Counted from the stretch's first letter, positions 34,733-44,137 are shown. The stretch: DNA of 64,000 nucleotides from Bacillus sp. NEB1478 (GCF_031582965.1 NZ_CP134049.1:124001-188000); one strand, 5' to 3'. The notes: generated by a model not told the origin, from the letters alone. Translations and numbers: made by a program.

Positions 34733-35550
34733 AGCAATTTCTCCCGTATCTTCGTGCTTGTATAGTCGATGATTAAAACAATTACGAGCGTGAAAATAAT
34801 GATTGATGCAACTCGGTCATATTGAAGGAATCCGAGTGTCTTTTCATAATAGTGACCAATCCCGCCGGCACCTACCAGTCCTAGGACAGCAGCAGCACGC
34901 ACGTTTACTTCAAATGTATATAGCGTATATGACATAAAGTGTGCTGAAATTTGCGGTACTACACCGAAAAAGATCCATTGAATTTTATTGGCACCTACAG
35001 CTGTCATTGCTTCAAGCGGTCCCTTGTCAATCGCTTCAATTGTTTCATATAAAAGCTTAGAAATGAGTCCTAGCGAAAATAAGGTTAAAGCCAGAATTCC
35101 TGGGAACGCTCCTAGCCCAAAAATGGAAACGAATATTGCTGCGGTTAATAGATCTGGAATAGTACGGTTTAAATTCAGCAACATACGTGTCGGATAAAAA
35201 AGTACTTTGTTCTTTACAACGTTTGATGCTGCGAGCAGCGAGAGTGGTACGGCTAAAATCGCACCAAATGTTGTTCCAAGGACAGCCATACGGATTGTTT
35301 CAAGCATAGGCTCGATGATGGGTTCAAAATAAGCCCAGTCCGGAGGCAGCATTTCGTTAAAAAGTTTTCCCATTTCGGGAAATCCTAAGATCAATTCTTC
35401 AAAAGTTGCATCTGTTTTATAAGCACTCGCCCAAAGGAGGCCGATAACGATCAGTACAGATAAATAATGTTTCAATTTGCTAGGCGGTGCAGGAATGCTG
35501 CCAAGTGGCTTTTGAGTCTTTTTTTCAGCATTTAGTTCTGTGTTAATCAT
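34729..35550 (-). CDS. phnE: Phosphonate-type ABC permease, first PhnE
   Basis: The 273-residue permease shows six membrane helices, [36 protein letters not shown] (the ATPase-contact loop) and [20 protein letters not shown]. It overlaps phnC at its start and the second phnE at its end by ATGA junctions. Substrates of the family include phosphonates, phosphite and hypophosphite. No C-P lyase or phosphite dehydrogenase gene accompanies it here. Confidence 0.93.
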   Translation of the reverse strand: MINTELNAEKKTQKPLGSIPAPPSKLKHYLSVLIVIGLLWASAYKTDATFEELILGFPEMGKLFNEMLPPDWAYFEPIIEPMLETIRMAVLGTTFGAILAVPLSLLAASNVVKNKVLFYPTRMLLNLNRTIPDLLTAAIFVSIFGLGAFPGILALTLFSLGLISKLLYETIEAIDKGPLEAMTAVGANKIQWIFFGVVPQISAHFMSYTLYTFEVNVRAAAVLGLVGAGGIGHYYEKTLGFLQYDRVASIIIFTLVIVLIIDYTSTKIREKLL

Positions 35551-36317
35551 ACAGGTTCACCTAATAACTCGTCTTTACTGATTTCACGCCCGTAGATTTC
35601 AGAGAATTTGTCATCTGTTGCTTCTGATACAGGACCATCAAAGACAACTTTACCAGCGCGTAGTCCAATGATTCGAGTCGCATATTGTCTGGCGAGATCT
35701 ATAAAGTGGAGGTTAACGATCGTTGTGATTCCAAGTTCACGGTTAATACGCTGTAAATCATCCATTACTTGAACAGTTGTTAATGGATCCAGAGATGCGA
35801 CAGGCTCGTCTGCAAGTATGATTTTTGCTTCTTGAGCAAGTGCACGTGCGATGGATACACGCTGCTGCTGTCCGCCTGAAAGTTCGTCTGCGCGCGAATA
35901 AGCTTTTTCTAAAATATTTACGCGTTCCAAAGCGCGAAGTGAAAGGTCTACGTCTTCTTTAGGAAACATGCCAAGAACTGTTCGTAATGTAGAATGATAG
36001 CCTACACGTCCAGATAGAACGTTTTTTAATACGGATGAACGTTTTACTAGGTTGAAATTTTGAAAGATCATTCCGATGTCGCGGCGGATTTTTAATAAAT
36101 TTTTCCCTGCAGCATATGTGATGGATTGTCCATTGATAACAATTTCACCATCCGTGATTTCGTGAAGTCGATTAATTGAACGGAGCATTGTCGATTTTCC
36201 TGCTCCTGAAAGGCCGACGATAACCACAAATTCGCCAGGTTCGATAGTAAGATTAATATCATTTAAACCAACCGTTCCATTCGGGTATACCTTCGAGACA
36301 TTTTTAAATTCTATCAT
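35547..36317 (-). CDS. phnC: Phosphonate-type ABC transporter ATPase
   Basis: The 256-residue ATPase has Walker [13 protein letters not shown], signature [17 protein letters not shown], Walker [15 protein letters not shown] and the switch histidine in [11 protein letters not shown]. It powers import through the PhnE pair. Its start has only a weak ribosome site. A hairpin lies between phnD and this gene and may lower its expression relative to the binding protein. Confidence 0.95.
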   Translation of the reverse strand: MIEFKNVSKVYPNGTVGLNDINLTIEPGEFVVIVGLSGAGKSTMLRSINRLHEITDGEIVINGQSITYAAGKNLLKIRRDIGMIFQNFNLVKRSSVLKNVLSGRVGYHSTLRTVLGMFPKEDVDLSLRALERVNILEKAYSRADELSGGQQQRVSIARALAQEAKIILADEPVASLDPLTTVQVMDDLQRINRELGITTIVNLHFIDLARQYATRIIGLRAGKVVFDGPVSEATDDKFSEIYGREISKDELLGEPV

Positions 36318-36417
36318 GTATGTGTAACCAACTTTCTGCTAGATTCGTGTAATTATAGAAATTTTCGACAAAATTACACCCGTTCCCTGCAATTCTCACG
36401 AAAAAGATAAGGCAAAG

Positions 36418-36454
36418 AAAAACCGCAAAGAGGAAGTATCCTCATGCGGTTTTG
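36418..36454 (-). terminator. Intra-operon hairpin between phnD and phnC
   Basis: AAAACCGCA pairs with TGCGGTTTT and an inner GAGG with CCTC. On the minus strand it ends GCGGTTTTTC, a moderate terminator that would allow partial readthrough. Confidence 0.65.
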
Positions 36455-36471
36455 TCGGTTGCAGCTTCAGA

Positions 36472-37401
36472 TTACTCAGATACTTTTTTACCGTATTCAC
36501 GAACGATGTCAAAATTGCTATCCTTTGATTTCACATAACCTTCGTGAGAGTAGATGTCCTTAACGATCTGTTTTCCTTCATCGCTTTTCGCGATGTTGAT
36601 GAATGCTTCTTGGATTTTTGTTTTCCATTTGTCACTCATATCAGAACGAACAGAAATTGTGTCGTTAGGAATTGGCTCAGTACGATAAAGTACACGAACA
36701 TCGTCAAATACTTTTGGATAATCACCCTTTACAATGTTACGAGCATCTTCAAATACTGCAGCAGCGTCTACATCGCCGTTAAGAACAGCAAGTACTGCTT
36801 GGTCATGTCCTTTTAATGTTGTTGTTTCAACATCACTCATTGGGTCAACTCCAGCTTTCATCATTTCTACTGCAGGCCATACATATCCCGCAGAAGAAGT
36901 TACGTTTTGGAAGCCCATTTTTTTGCCTTTAAGGTCTTTAAGTTCTTTAATATCAGAATCAGCTTTTACGATGATCATAGATTTATAGCTATCAACTAGT
37001 TCATCTGTAGGTGATCCGTCTTTTTCATTTACACCATAACGCTGAGCTTGAAGAATAACATCAGCTGCGTTGTTTTCTTTAGCTAGTACATAAGCTGTTG
37101 GAGGAAGGAACCCTACATCAACTTTTTTAGATTTCATTGCTTCGATAATCGTGTTGTAGTCTGTGGAAACGCTTACTTTTACGTTAATCCCCAGCTCGTC
37201 TTTTAATAATTTCTCAAGCGGTTTAGCTTTTGCTTCAAGCGTATCCGCGTTTTGAGATGGAACGAATTGCACCGTTAATTCTTTTGGCGCGTATGCTTCG
37301 CTAGTCTTCCCAGATGTTTCTTTCTTGTCGGAACTACATCCGGCTAAAACTGACCCGGCAAGTAATACGGACATGCCGACTGTTGCTAATTTTGTAAACA
37401 T
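36472..37401 (-). CDS. phnD: Phosphonate-type ABC binding lipoprotein
   Basis: ATG at 37401 with GGGGG 7 bases upstream gives 309 residues; upstream codons are promoter DNA. The lipobox is LAGC after residue 18. The PhnD fold is marked by VQFVPSQNADTLEAKAKPLE, DVGFLPPTAYVLAKE and FQNVTSSAGYVWPAVEMM, the last forming the anion-binding serines/threonines. It captures phosphonate-like oxyanions outside the membrane. First gene of phnDCEE, preceded by a Pho-box-like array. Confidence 0.93.
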   Translation of the reverse strand: MFTKLATVGMSVLLAGSVLAGCSSDKKETSGKTSEAYAPKELTVQFVPSQNADTLEAKAKPLEKLLKDELGINVKVSVSTDYNTIIEAMKSKKVDVGFLPPTAYVLAKENNAADVILQAQRYGVNEKDGSPTDELVDSYKSMIIVKADSDIKELKDLKGKKMGFQNVTSSAGYVWPAVEMMKAGVDPMSDVETTTLKGHDQAVLAVLNGDVDAAAVFEDARNIVKGDYPKVFDDVRVLYRTEPIPNDTISVRSDMSDKWKTKIQEAFINIAKSDEGKQIVKDIYSHEGYVKSKDSNFDIVREYGKKVSE

Positions 37402-37443
37402 TGTCGAACCCCCATATAATATGTAAAATTTTCTTACTTTTTC

Positions 37444-37497
37444 ATAATACCATAATTTATCAATTTCAAAGTAAAAATTTTGTAAAGGAGAAAACAA
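37444..37497 (-). promoter_or_regulatory. Candidate PhoP-activated promoter of phnD
   Basis: Four TTnACA-like hexamers on the minus strand (TTGTTT, TTTACA, TTTACT, ATTGAT) begin exactly 11 bases apart at 37497, 37486, 37475 and 37464. An extended -10, TGGTATTAT, follows at 37452-37444 without a good -35. This is the layout of B. subtilis Pho boxes. Confidence 0.55.
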
Positions 37498-37551
37498 TAG
37501 GAAACTAGTATAATTGACATAAGAGGATAAGAGAAAGCAGGGGGATTTTTT

Positions 37552-39135
37552 GTGGAACAGTCGATACATATTTATATGACGAGTGATGTACATGGAAACG
37601 TACTTCCATTAACATATGGAAATAATGCAGAAGCTGAATTGGGTCTTGCGAAAGCAGCTTCCTTATTAAAAGAAGAAAAAAAGAAGAATCAAAATTGTTT
37701 AGTGATAGATAACGGAGACTTGATTCAAGGCACACCGCTAACCTATCATTACGCAAGACTGGACAGTGAATTGCCGAACCCGATGATTCTTTTGCTAAAT
37801 GAGCTCGATTACGATGGCGCAGTGATCGGCAACCATGAGTTCAATTATGGATTTCCGCTGCTGAAGGAAACGGTAGAGCAATCCCGTTTTCCATGGCTGT
37901 CTGCGAATATCGTTTGGCAAAAATCAGGAGAGCCGGTTTTTGGACTGCCTTACTTCGTTAAAACTTTCGAGAACGGATTAAAGGTGGGTGTGCTCGGTTT
38001 AACGACCCATTATATCCCGAACTGGGAAAATCCTGAGCATATTGAAGGGATTCAGTTTTTAGATGCAGTTGAAACGGCAAAGAAATGGATTCCTGTTTTA
38101 AAAGAGAAAGCAGACTTGATTATCGTCTCTTATCATGGCGGTTTTGAGAGGGATTTAGTGACAGGGGAACCGACTGAAACGTTGACCGGTGAAAATCAAG
38201 GCTACCAGTTATGTATGGAAGTTGAAGGAATCGACGTCCTTTTGACTGGACATCAGCATCGTTTGATCGAGGATTTTGAAGTTAACGGTGTTACGGTGGT
38301 CCAGCCAGGTACACAAGGAACTGATGTGGGTTATGTAGAATTAAAAATAACAAGCGAGAATGCATCATGGAAAGTGATTGAAAAGAAATCAAGTCTGCTT
38401 TCTACGGAAGGTTATGAGCCAGATAAGAAAATCATGGATTTAATAGCACCCTATGAGGCAAAAACACAAACATGGCTGGATCAGCCGATTGGATTTATAG
38501 AAGGTAATATGGAAATTACAAATCCGATGGAAACCCGATTAAGGGATAATCCGCTGATTGAGTTCATTAACAAAGTACAGATGGATGCAGCCGGTGTAGA
38601 TATATCGAGCACGGCCTTGTTTGATAACCGGTCAAAAGGGTTCGGCAGTCATGTAACGATGCGCGATATCGTGTCCAATTACATTTATCCAAACACCTTA
38701 AAAGTGGTTGAGATAACAGGCAAAGACATGAGGGAAGCATTAGAGCGCTCCGCTTCTTATTTTGTACTTACAGAAACTGGAGAAGTCACAGTCAACCCAG
38801 ATTTTTCGGTTCCAAAGCCACAGCATTACAATTACGATATGTGGGAGGGCATCCACTACACGATCGATTTATCAAAGCCTTTCGGTGAAAGGATCGTTGA
38901 ACTGTCTTATAAAGGGAAAGAAGTGACAGGCACAGAAACTTATCGTGTTGTCATGAACAATTACCGGGCAGGCGGCGGCGGAGATTATCAGATGTTTAAA
39001 GGAAAACCCGTCATAAAAGATCTCTCGACTGATGTTTCAGAATTAATGGCGAATTATTTGTTAAAACGAGGCAAGATAAAGGCAGCATGTGATGACAACT
39101 GGAAAGTGATAGTACCATCTTCCACTAATAAATAA
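37552..39135 (+). CDS. Cytoplasmic 5'-nucleotidase/cyclic phosphodiesterase family protein
   Basis: GTG at 37552 with AGGGGG 7 bases upstream gives 527 residues. The N-terminal calcineurin-like domain has MTSDVHGNVLP, DNGDLIQGTP, IGNHEFNYG and LTGHQHR, which hold the two-metal site. The C-terminal 5'-nucleotidase domain begins near 330 and includes NNYRAGGGGDYQMF. No signal peptide is present, unlike the paralogue at 44337. It resembles the N-terminal half of YfkN, a 2',3'-cyclic nucleotide phosphodiesterase. Divergent from phnD, it shares that intergenic region, with TATAAT at 37509. A lipoprotein gene follows closely. Confidence 0.9.
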   Translation: MEQSIHIYMTSDVHGNVLPLTYGNNAEAELGLAKAASLLKEEKKKNQNCLVIDNGDLIQGTPLTYHYARLDSELPNPMILLLNELDYDGAVIGNHEFNYGFPLLKETVEQSRFPWLSANIVWQKSGEPVFGLPYFVKTFENGLKVGVLGLTTHYIPNWENPEHIEGIQFLDAVETAKKWIPVLKEKADLIIVSYHGGFERDLVTGEPTETLTGENQGYQLCMEVEGIDVLLTGHQHRLIEDFEVNGVTVVQPGTQGTDVGYVELKITSENASWKVIEKKSSLLSTEGYEPDKKIMDLIAPYEAKTQTWLDQPIGFIEGNMEITNPMETRLRDNPLIEFINKVQMDAAGVDISSTALFDNRSKGFGSHVTMRDIVSNYIYPNTLKVVEITGKDMREALERSASYFVLTETGEVTVNPDFSVPKPQHYNYDMWEGIHYTIDLSKPFGERIVELSYKGKEVTGTETYRVVMNNYRAGGGGDYQMFKGKPVIKDLSTDVSELMANYLLKRGKIKAACDDNWKVIVPSSTNK

Positions 39136-39152
39136 AAGAATGGGTGGGGCGA

Positions 39153-39701
39153 TTGAACAGGAAAAGTCTGATTCTTTTTTTCTTAGCGATAGTCTTTCTT
39201 GTAGGTTGTCAAAGCAATTCGGAAGGAACATTAAACGATAAAAAGTTAAAGCTTCAGGATCACGCAAAAGGCAAATATCCGAGGTATTATGAGCCTGTAT
39301 CAAAAGAGGTCGCAGACAAGGCGCTTCCTTTTTCAATGAAATTGCCGAAAAAGCTTCCTTTTAAAGTGGTGCTGACAACTTATCAAATTTCCGATTGGGG
39401 AGAAAAGAGAAACATTCTGCTCGATACTGTCTTTTTTCCAAGACAAGAGGGGAAGAATGTGTACTTGGCTTACCGCATCTCAAATTTCCTGCCTCAAGGG
39501 GATGAAGAAGCATCGAAAGAAAAAGTAGAGTTAGAAAACGGCACGAAAGCTTATTTTTCCGGAAACCGTGATCTTCCAATATTAATATGGGAAGAAGATG
39601 GATTGTATCATAAAATGGAGTATCTAATTAAAGAAGGGTCTGACACCAAGAAGGAAAAAGAAAAACTTCTGAAAGCGGCTAGCTCCATATATGAAGAATA
39701 A
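39153..39701 (+). CDS. Putative lipoprotein, function unknown
   Basis: TTG at 39153 after GGTGGGG gives 182 residues; GTG at 39144 inside that site is an alternative. A signal peptide (RKSLILFFLAIVF) ends in the lipobox LVGC. The remainder is soluble, with KLPKKLPFKVVLTTYQISDW and TVFFPRQEGKNVYLAYRISN. No known domain is recognised, although the pattern resembles small Bacillus lipoproteins with a DUF4367-like fold. It follows the phosphatase gene by 17 bases and may be cotranscribed. Confidence 0.75.
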   Translation: MNRKSLILFFLAIVFLVGCQSNSEGTLNDKKLKLQDHAKGKYPRYYEPVSKEVADKALPFSMKLPKKLPFKVVLTTYQISDWGEKRNILLDTVFFPRQEGKNVYLAYRISNFLPQGDEEASKEKVELENGTKAYFSGNRDLPILIWEEDGLYHKMEYLIKEGSDTKKEKEKLLKAASSIYEE

Positions 39702-39727
39702 AAAAGCTGACATGATCGGCTTTTTTT
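39700..39727 (+). terminator. Terminator after the lipoprotein gene
   Basis: AAAAGCTGA pairs with TCGGCTTTT (one G-U pair), followed by TTT. It starts at the stop codon. Confidence 0.75.
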
Positions 39728-39771
39728 GCTTTACTCTATCAGAAAGTATAAGGCAGTATCAAGTCAAAGTC

Positions 39772-39841
39772 GATAGTAAAAGTGCAACTAAGGCTGACGT
39801 AAAAGGCTTGGTGTCAGCCAAGTTTCTTTATGAGATTGTGT
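39772..39841 (+). repeat. Repeat family C, copy C1
   Basis: GTGCAACTAAGGCTGACGT, then TGTCAGCCAAGTTTCTTTAT; GGCTGAC pairs with GTCAGCC. A second copy is at 47425-47497. Confidence 0.6.
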
Positions 39842-39897
39842 GCCAAAATAATTCATGTGTCAGATTATGTTATGATGTAGCCAAGAGGTGATGAGCT

Positions 39898-40272
39898 ATG
39901 CAAAAATTAGTATTTGAGCAAGCTTGGGACAAAGCAATAGCAGAAAAAGATAGACTGGAAATTCAAGAGATTTTTTCTGATTTGAACCATGATCAAAAAG
40001 AATGCCGAACAGCTGTCATATTAAAAACTGCTTTCAACCATAAACAAGAATTCTTAGTCACCGTATTAGTTAATAATTATTCAAATGAACCTTTTACTCT
40101 TTGGAATCAAAAAGTAGAATATGCAGAGAGTGGAAAGATTTTGGCAAAATTAGATTCAGCCTATACATTAGAAATTCCCGGACAAACGAGTATGCCATGG
40201 ACATTTATTTTCTCTGAAGATTTTTTAGGAGAAAAACCTACGGGAGATTCTGGGGAATTGAGATTTAAATGA
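39898..40272 (+). CDS. SLAP domain-like protein
   Basis: The 124-residue protein has the beta-rich pattern of the SLAP domain seen in surface-layer accessory proteins: LVFEQAWDKAIAEKDRLEIQ, FLVTVLVNNYSNEPFTLWNQ and TSMPWTFIFSEDFLG. No signal peptide is present, as in the free-standing family members. AGAGGTGATG overlaps the start region. No S-layer or accessory Sec genes lie nearby. Family assignment is from memory of motif shape. Confidence 0.65.
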   Translation: MQKLVFEQAWDKAIAEKDRLEIQEIFSDLNHDQKECRTAVILKTAFNHKQEFLVTVLVNNYSNEPFTLWNQKVEYAESGKILAKLDSAYTLEIPGQTSMPWTFIFSEDFLGEKPTGDSGELRFK

Positions 40273-40279
40273 TTGAATT

Positions 40280-40315
40280 ACCTGTTAAATCAATATAATT
40301 AGCAGGTTTCTTTTT
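40280..40315 (+). terminator. Terminator of the SLAP gene
   Basis: ACCTGTTAA pairs with TTAGCAGGT across a loop, followed by TTCTTTTTC. Confidence 0.6.
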
Positions 40316-40395
40316 CTATATTTAACTGTATATATTTGTTATTATTGGTATATTAGGTAAGTTTTTTATTCTAATTATCGTTAAGGGGGAGCAGT

Positions 40396-40620
40396 ATGAC
40401 AGGAATAATCTCAGTCATCATGATTTTCTCGATACCGTTAGTCGCTATTATTACGAGTCATTTTCAATCTCAGACTAAGCTTAAGCATAAAATGATTAAA
40501 GATGAACTAGAGTTAGAACGGTTGAAACATGACAATTATGTTATTGAGACACAAAAGATGAGACTTGAGCTGGAACAGTCGAAACTATTGCAGTCACCCG
40601 ATCAAAAAAAATCCATATAA
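40396..40620 (+). CDS. Small membrane-anchored coiled-coil protein
   Basis: The 74-residue protein has an N-terminal membrane helix (residues 3-22, IISVIMIFSIPLVAIITSHF) and a charged helical tail (LKHKMIKDELELERLKHDNY). GGGGGAG lies before the ATG. Size and layout resemble many Bacillus small membrane proteins of unknown role. Two further proteins of this type in the window are at 48259 and 48643. Confidence 0.75.
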   Translation: MTGIISVIMIFSIPLVAIITSHFQSQTKLKHKMIKDELELERLKHDNYVIETQKMRLELEQSKLLQSPDQKKSI

Positions 40621-40651
40621 AAAAGCCTCCATTAGATGAGAGGCTTTTTTG
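40619..40651. terminator. Bidirectional terminator between convergent genes
   Basis: AAAAGCCTC pairs with GAGGCTTTT; A-run before and T-run after serve both strands. Confidence 0.8.
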
Positions 40652-40657
40652 TTGATT

Positions 40658-41155
40658 TTAGCGGTAGTTGATAAATTGCACTTCGATCGGAAGGTTTGCT
40701 TCACGAACGGCAGAGATGATTTGCTGAAGGTCGTCTCTGTTTTTACCGGTAACACGGATTTGATCATCTTGAATCTGGCTTTTAACTTTTAGACCGGAAT
40801 TTTTAATAAGTGTGTTAATTTTTTTAGCGTTGTCTTTATCAATTCCTGTTACGAGTTTCGCTCGCTGACGGACAGTACCGCCTGAAGCTTGCTCGATCTT
40901 GCCGTAATCCAGATTTTTCGTAGGAACACCGCGCTTGATTAGCTTTGTAATTAATACATCTTTCAGCTGCTCGAGTTTGTACTCATCATCTGACACTAAA
41001 ACAAGTTCTTCACTGGATTTATCAAGTGAAATTTCACTTTTGCTGCCTTTAAAATCGTAGCGTGTTGTGATTTCTTTTGTTGCAATATTGATGGCATTGT
41101 CCACTTCAGATAAATCTACTTGTGAAACAATATCAAAAGAGCTTTCTTTACTCAT
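40658..41155 (-). CDS. yajQ: YajQ family nucleotide-binding protein
   Basis: ATG at 41155 with AGGAGG 8 bases upstream gives 165 residues. The two ferredoxin-like repeats are seen in [40 protein letters not shown] and [20 protein letters not shown]. The family binds nucleotides, and some homologues bind cyclic di-GMP; the physiological role in Bacillus is unclear. It is monocistronic and convergent with a small membrane-protein gene. Confidence 0.93.
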   Translation of the reverse strand: MSKESSFDIVSQVDLSEVDNAINIATKEITTRYDFKGSKSEISLDKSSEELVLVSDDEYKLEQLKDVLITKLIKRGVPTKNLDYGKIEQASGGTVRQRAKLVTGIDKDNAKKINTLIKNSGLKVKSQIQDDQIRVTGKNRDDLQQIISAVREANLPIEVQFINYR

Positions 41156-41331
41156 TTTTTTGAAACCTCCTAGCGTTGTATACGTTAATATAATTATAGT
41201 ATAAAGACTATCGAGTTCTGTTTCCAGTTTGTCCACATTCTTTCTCGGAGAATTGCGTACAAAACTTAAAATTTTATGATAAAATGAAGGCTGGAATTTC
41301 ACAGATGCTTGTCAACTAGGAGGAATACTGA

Positions 41332-42129
41332 TTGCTTCATTACAAGACATATAAACACGAAAAAAATCATCAATGGGTGATTTTTGTCCATGGAGCAGGG
41401 GGCAGTTCATCCATTTGGTATAAACAATTAAAAGAATTTAAGCAGCACTTTAATATATTGCTTGTTGATCTAAGAGGACACGGAAAATCGAAATCAGATA
41501 AATTTCTGCTGAAAAAATATTCGTTTAAAGAAGTAAGTATGGACGTTATTGAAGTTATGGATTATCTGAAGATTAAACAAGCGCACTTTGTGGGTATCTC
41601 GCTTGGAACGATTTTGATTCAGACGATTGCAGAACATCACCCTGAACGTGTAGCATCCATGACACTTGGCGGGGCAGTAACGAAGATGAATTTCCGTTCA
41701 CAATTTTTGATTGCGGTCGGAAACCTATGCAAGTCATTTATACCTTATATGTGGCTGTATAGTTTATTTGCCTGGGTAATCATGCCGAAGAAAAGACATG
41801 AAGCATCTCGCTCCCTTTTTATTGGGGAAGCAAAAAAGTTATGTCAGAACGAATTCAAACGCTGGTTTAAGCTAACGCTGAAAATCAATCCGTTTTTACA
41901 AACGTTGCGAAAGAAAGAAATACCGATTCCGACGCTATATATCATGGGTGAGGAAGATTATATGTTTTTACCGCCGATCCAAGCGTTTATTGGTAATAAA
42001 AAGCATTCTAACTTGATGACGATTAAAGATTGCGGTCATGTTTGTAATGTGGATCAGCCAGAGATTTTTAATAAAAAATCCATTCAATTTATTCAAAAAC
42101 AAATAAAAGCAGCACCGACTGCTTCATAA
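41332..42129 (+). CDS. Alpha/beta hydrolase
   Basis: TTG at 41332 after TAGGAGG gives 265 residues. The oxyanion motif FVHGAGGSSSIWY is near residue 18, the nucleophile elbow GISLGT near 90, an acid in MGEEDYM near 205 and the histidine in DCGHVCNVDQP near 238. This is the complete catalytic set for ester or related hydrolysis. Substrate unknown. Confidence 0.88.
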   Translation: MLHYKTYKHEKNHQWVIFVHGAGGSSSIWYKQLKEFKQHFNILLVDLRGHGKSKSDKFLLKKYSFKEVSMDVIEVMDYLKIKQAHFVGISLGTILIQTIAEHHPERVASMTLGGAVTKMNFRSQFLIAVGNLCKSFIPYMWLYSLFAWVIMPKKRHEASRSLFIGEAKKLCQNEFKRWFKLTLKINPFLQTLRKKEIPIPTLYIMGEEDYMFLPPIQAFIGNKKHSNLMTIKDCGHVCNVDQPEIFNKKSIQFIQKQIKAAPTAS

Positions 42130-42141
42130 AACGATCGAATG

Positions 42142-42169
42142 AGGTCCCTGTCTTTTCAGGGGCTTTTTT
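42142..42169 (+). terminator. Terminator of the hydrolase gene
   Basis: CCCTG pairs with CAGGG around TCTTTT, then GCTTTTTTG. Confidence 0.65.
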
Positions 42170-42185
42170 GAGTGAGAAAGATTCA

Positions 42186-42297
42186 TGTCGAGGGATGTCG
42201 GTTCGAGATTTTATGGAGAAAAATTGTGGGATTCTCGTTTAAAAGGTGGAATTCTCTTTCGGAATTGTAGGAATCAGGAAAAAAGTGTGAGTAAATA
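42186..42297 (+). repeat. 20-21-bp periodic array D2 with header
   Basis: Header TGTCG-N6-GTCGGTTCG ends at 42205. Unit starts follow at 42205 (GAGATTTTAT), 42226 (GTGGGATTCTC), 42246 (GTGGAATTCTC), 42267 (GTAGGAATC) and 42287 (GTGAGTAAAT), 20-21 bases apart. It lies between convergent genes. Confidence 0.75.
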
Positions 42298-42331
42298 CAA
42301 AATTAATGGTTGAACAACCAATTTACATCAC

Positions 42332-42363
42332 AAAACCCCCGTTCCTATCGTCCGGAACAGGGG
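42332..42363 (-). terminator. Terminator of the FAD oxidoreductase gene
   Basis: CCCCCGTTCC pairs with GGAACAGGGG, followed on the minus strand by TTTTG. Confidence 0.75.
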
Positions 42364-42370
42364 AGGTTAT

Positions 42371-43582
42371 TTACAAGCTTACCGCACGAGCGATTGTGAA
42401 AAGGCGGGAAGCAGGATGAAAACCTTTTGTGATCATGTCCCTTATGATCTGAGCTCCCATCATGCTATAGACAGTTCCGTTTCCGCCAAATCCTAAACAA
42501 TAATATTCACCGAGCCGGTTTGGATGTTCACCGATATAAGGCATTCCATCATGGGATTCACCAAATGTGGCACACCATGAATGGGATAGTTCAGGATTTA
42601 GATCTGGAAAATGTTCTTTGATTTTTTGGATCAAACGTTCTCCACGCTCAGCAATAATCTCTTCATTTAATGGCGCTTCTGATTTTTCTTCATCTAATCC
42701 GCCAGCAACAATTCTTCCGTCTTTTGTTGTTCTCATGTACAAGTAGGGGCGCTTAGTTTCCCAAATCATCCATTCTTTGTACCAGGATTCTAAGGAAAGA
42801 GGCTTTGTCGCAATGGCATAAGAGCGGTTAAGATCTGCTCCTAATTGCTGTGCGAGGAAATCATTTTCATAACCCGTTGCGAAAATGATATTTCGGGCTT
42901 GAATGGTTCCTTTTTCTGATTCACAGTTGAAGCCATGAACATTTTTCGTTTTCCGGATTAAAGGGGTCTGTTCATATATTTTTACACCAGCTTCTGCAGC
43001 TTTTTTTAGAAGCAGCTGAACAAATTTATAAGGATTAACATCAGCATCACCGCTTGTTACAAGAGCTGCCCTTTTTGAAAAGGGAAAGCGGGAGGCGATA
43101 TCTTCGGGTTCATAGAACTCTACGGGAAAATCATATTTTTTTAATGCTTCATATTCTTTTACGAGTTTTGGGATGTCTTCACTGGTGCTTGCATAATAGA
43201 GACTCTTGCTGGGTCTGAATTCTGCATCTTCTGAAAGGTCATTAGCAGCATCTGTTAGCTGTTCGAGTGCTTCTTGACAAAGTTTATAAAAATAAACGGC
43301 ATCTTGTTCGCCGATTTCGTCAATAAGTTCATGAAGCATTTTATCACTTGAAAATTGAAGGAGGCCTGTATTAGCAGATGAGCTTCCGCAGCCAGGGGAT
43401 CTTCTATCAATCAAAGCTACATTGAGATCCGTTTCTTTACTTAAAAGATAAGCGCACAACGCTCCGGACATTCCTCCGCCGACTATTAAACAATCACAGT
43501 TTATATTTTCATCGAGTATTGGGTATTGGGTTTCATTGCTATATGTGGTAGGCCAAAATAGGTTACCGTTGTGCAAATTCAT
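42371..43582 (-). CDS. FAD-dependent oxidoreductase (DAO family)
   Basis: The 403-residue enzyme has an N-terminal FAD-binding motif CLIVGGGMSGALCAYLL with ALIDRR after it, and C-terminal GFGGNGTVYSMMGAQ typical of the DAO family. These enzymes oxidise amino acids, glycine derivatives or polyamine conjugates with oxygen. It looks closer to the gamma-glutamylputrescine oxidase group than to GlpD or ThiO. AGGAGG precedes the ATG. It is monocistronic. Confidence 0.87.
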   Translation of the reverse strand: MNLHNGNLFWPTTYSNETQYPILDENINCDCLIVGGGMSGALCAYLLSKETDLNVALIDRRSPGCGSSSANTGLLQFSSDKMLHELIDEIGEQDAVYFYKLCQEALEQLTDAANDLSEDAEFRPSKSLYYASTSEDIPKLVKEYEALKKYDFPVEFYEPEDIASRFPFSKRAALVTSGDADVNPYKFVQLLLKKAAEAGVKIYEQTPLIRKTKNVHGFNCESEKGTIQARNIIFATGYENDFLAQQLGADLNRSYAIATKPLSLESWYKEWMIWETKRPYLYMRTTKDGRIVAGGLDEEKSEAPLNEEIIAERGERLIQKIKEHFPDLNPELSHSWCATFGESHDGMPYIGEHPNRLGEYYCLGFGGNGTVYSMMGAQIIRDMITKGFHPASRLFTIARAVSL

Positions 43583-43688
43583 ATTTCATTCCTCCTAGTC
43601 CTCTATTCATTCCCCGTAATACCGGTGCAGAAACTAGGATGACCATAGTATTTTTATTAAATTAATGGTAATTATCGAGTGTAAAAGC

Positions 43689-43736
43689 AAAAAAAGAGCC
43701 GCCAACCCTTTTGCAGTAAGGGTTCCGCGGCTCTTT
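43689..43736 (-). terminator. Terminator of the YflT-like gene
   Basis: Outer stem GAGCCGC/GCGGCTC and inner AACCCTT/AAGGGTT; the minus strand ends in TTTTTTTG. Confidence 0.8.
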
Positions 43737-43748
43737 CTGTTTTTAAGC

Positions 43749-44099
43749 TTATGGAATGCTTGTAACTCTGTCACCATCTTGAACAATCAACAGGATTTTA
43801 CCCATGTCCAATTTTTTCTCGTATTGATCTGCTTCAACATCGGATAATCCCATCTCCGTCATTTTTTTGCGGAGTTCATCACCCCGGGACTCAAATACAT
43901 TGGAAATCGCCGTTCCAAGACCTTCTTCTTTTAAGCCAATCGTGTTTACATCTGCGTCATCCGCAAGATCACGAGTGTCATCTCTTTCGTGTGAAAGAAC
44001 ATAGAGATCGTCTTCATGAATACCTTTCGCTTTTAAATCAGTTGCCGCAGCAATCAATTCTTGTTGAGATTTAAATTCATGTACTACTGGTTTACCCAT
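43749..44099 (-). CDS. General stress protein, YflT/GSP17M family
   Basis: The 116-residue protein has the YflT domain: VVHEFKSQQELIAAATDLKA near the start, EDDLYVLSHERDDTRDLAD and DVEADQYEKKLDMGKILLIV. B. subtilis relatives belong to the sigma-B general stress regulon. GGAGAG lies before the ATG. A possible sigma-B promoter at 44138-44163 would fit. Molecular role unknown. Confidence 0.9.
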   Translation of the reverse strand: MGKPVVHEFKSQQELIAAATDLKAKGIHEDDLYVLSHERDDTRDLADDADVNTIGLKEEGLGTAISNVFESRGDELRKKMTEMGLSDVEADQYEKKLDMGKILLIVQDGDRVTSIP

Positions 44100-44137
44100 T
44101 CGTTAGATCCTCTCCTTTATAAGAAGTTATAGTATGT

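Noticed and set aside
33935..36317. C-P lyase or phosphite oxidation locus around phnDCEE
   Set aside because: Only transport genes are present; neighbours are phosphatases, not phn lyase genes or ptxD.
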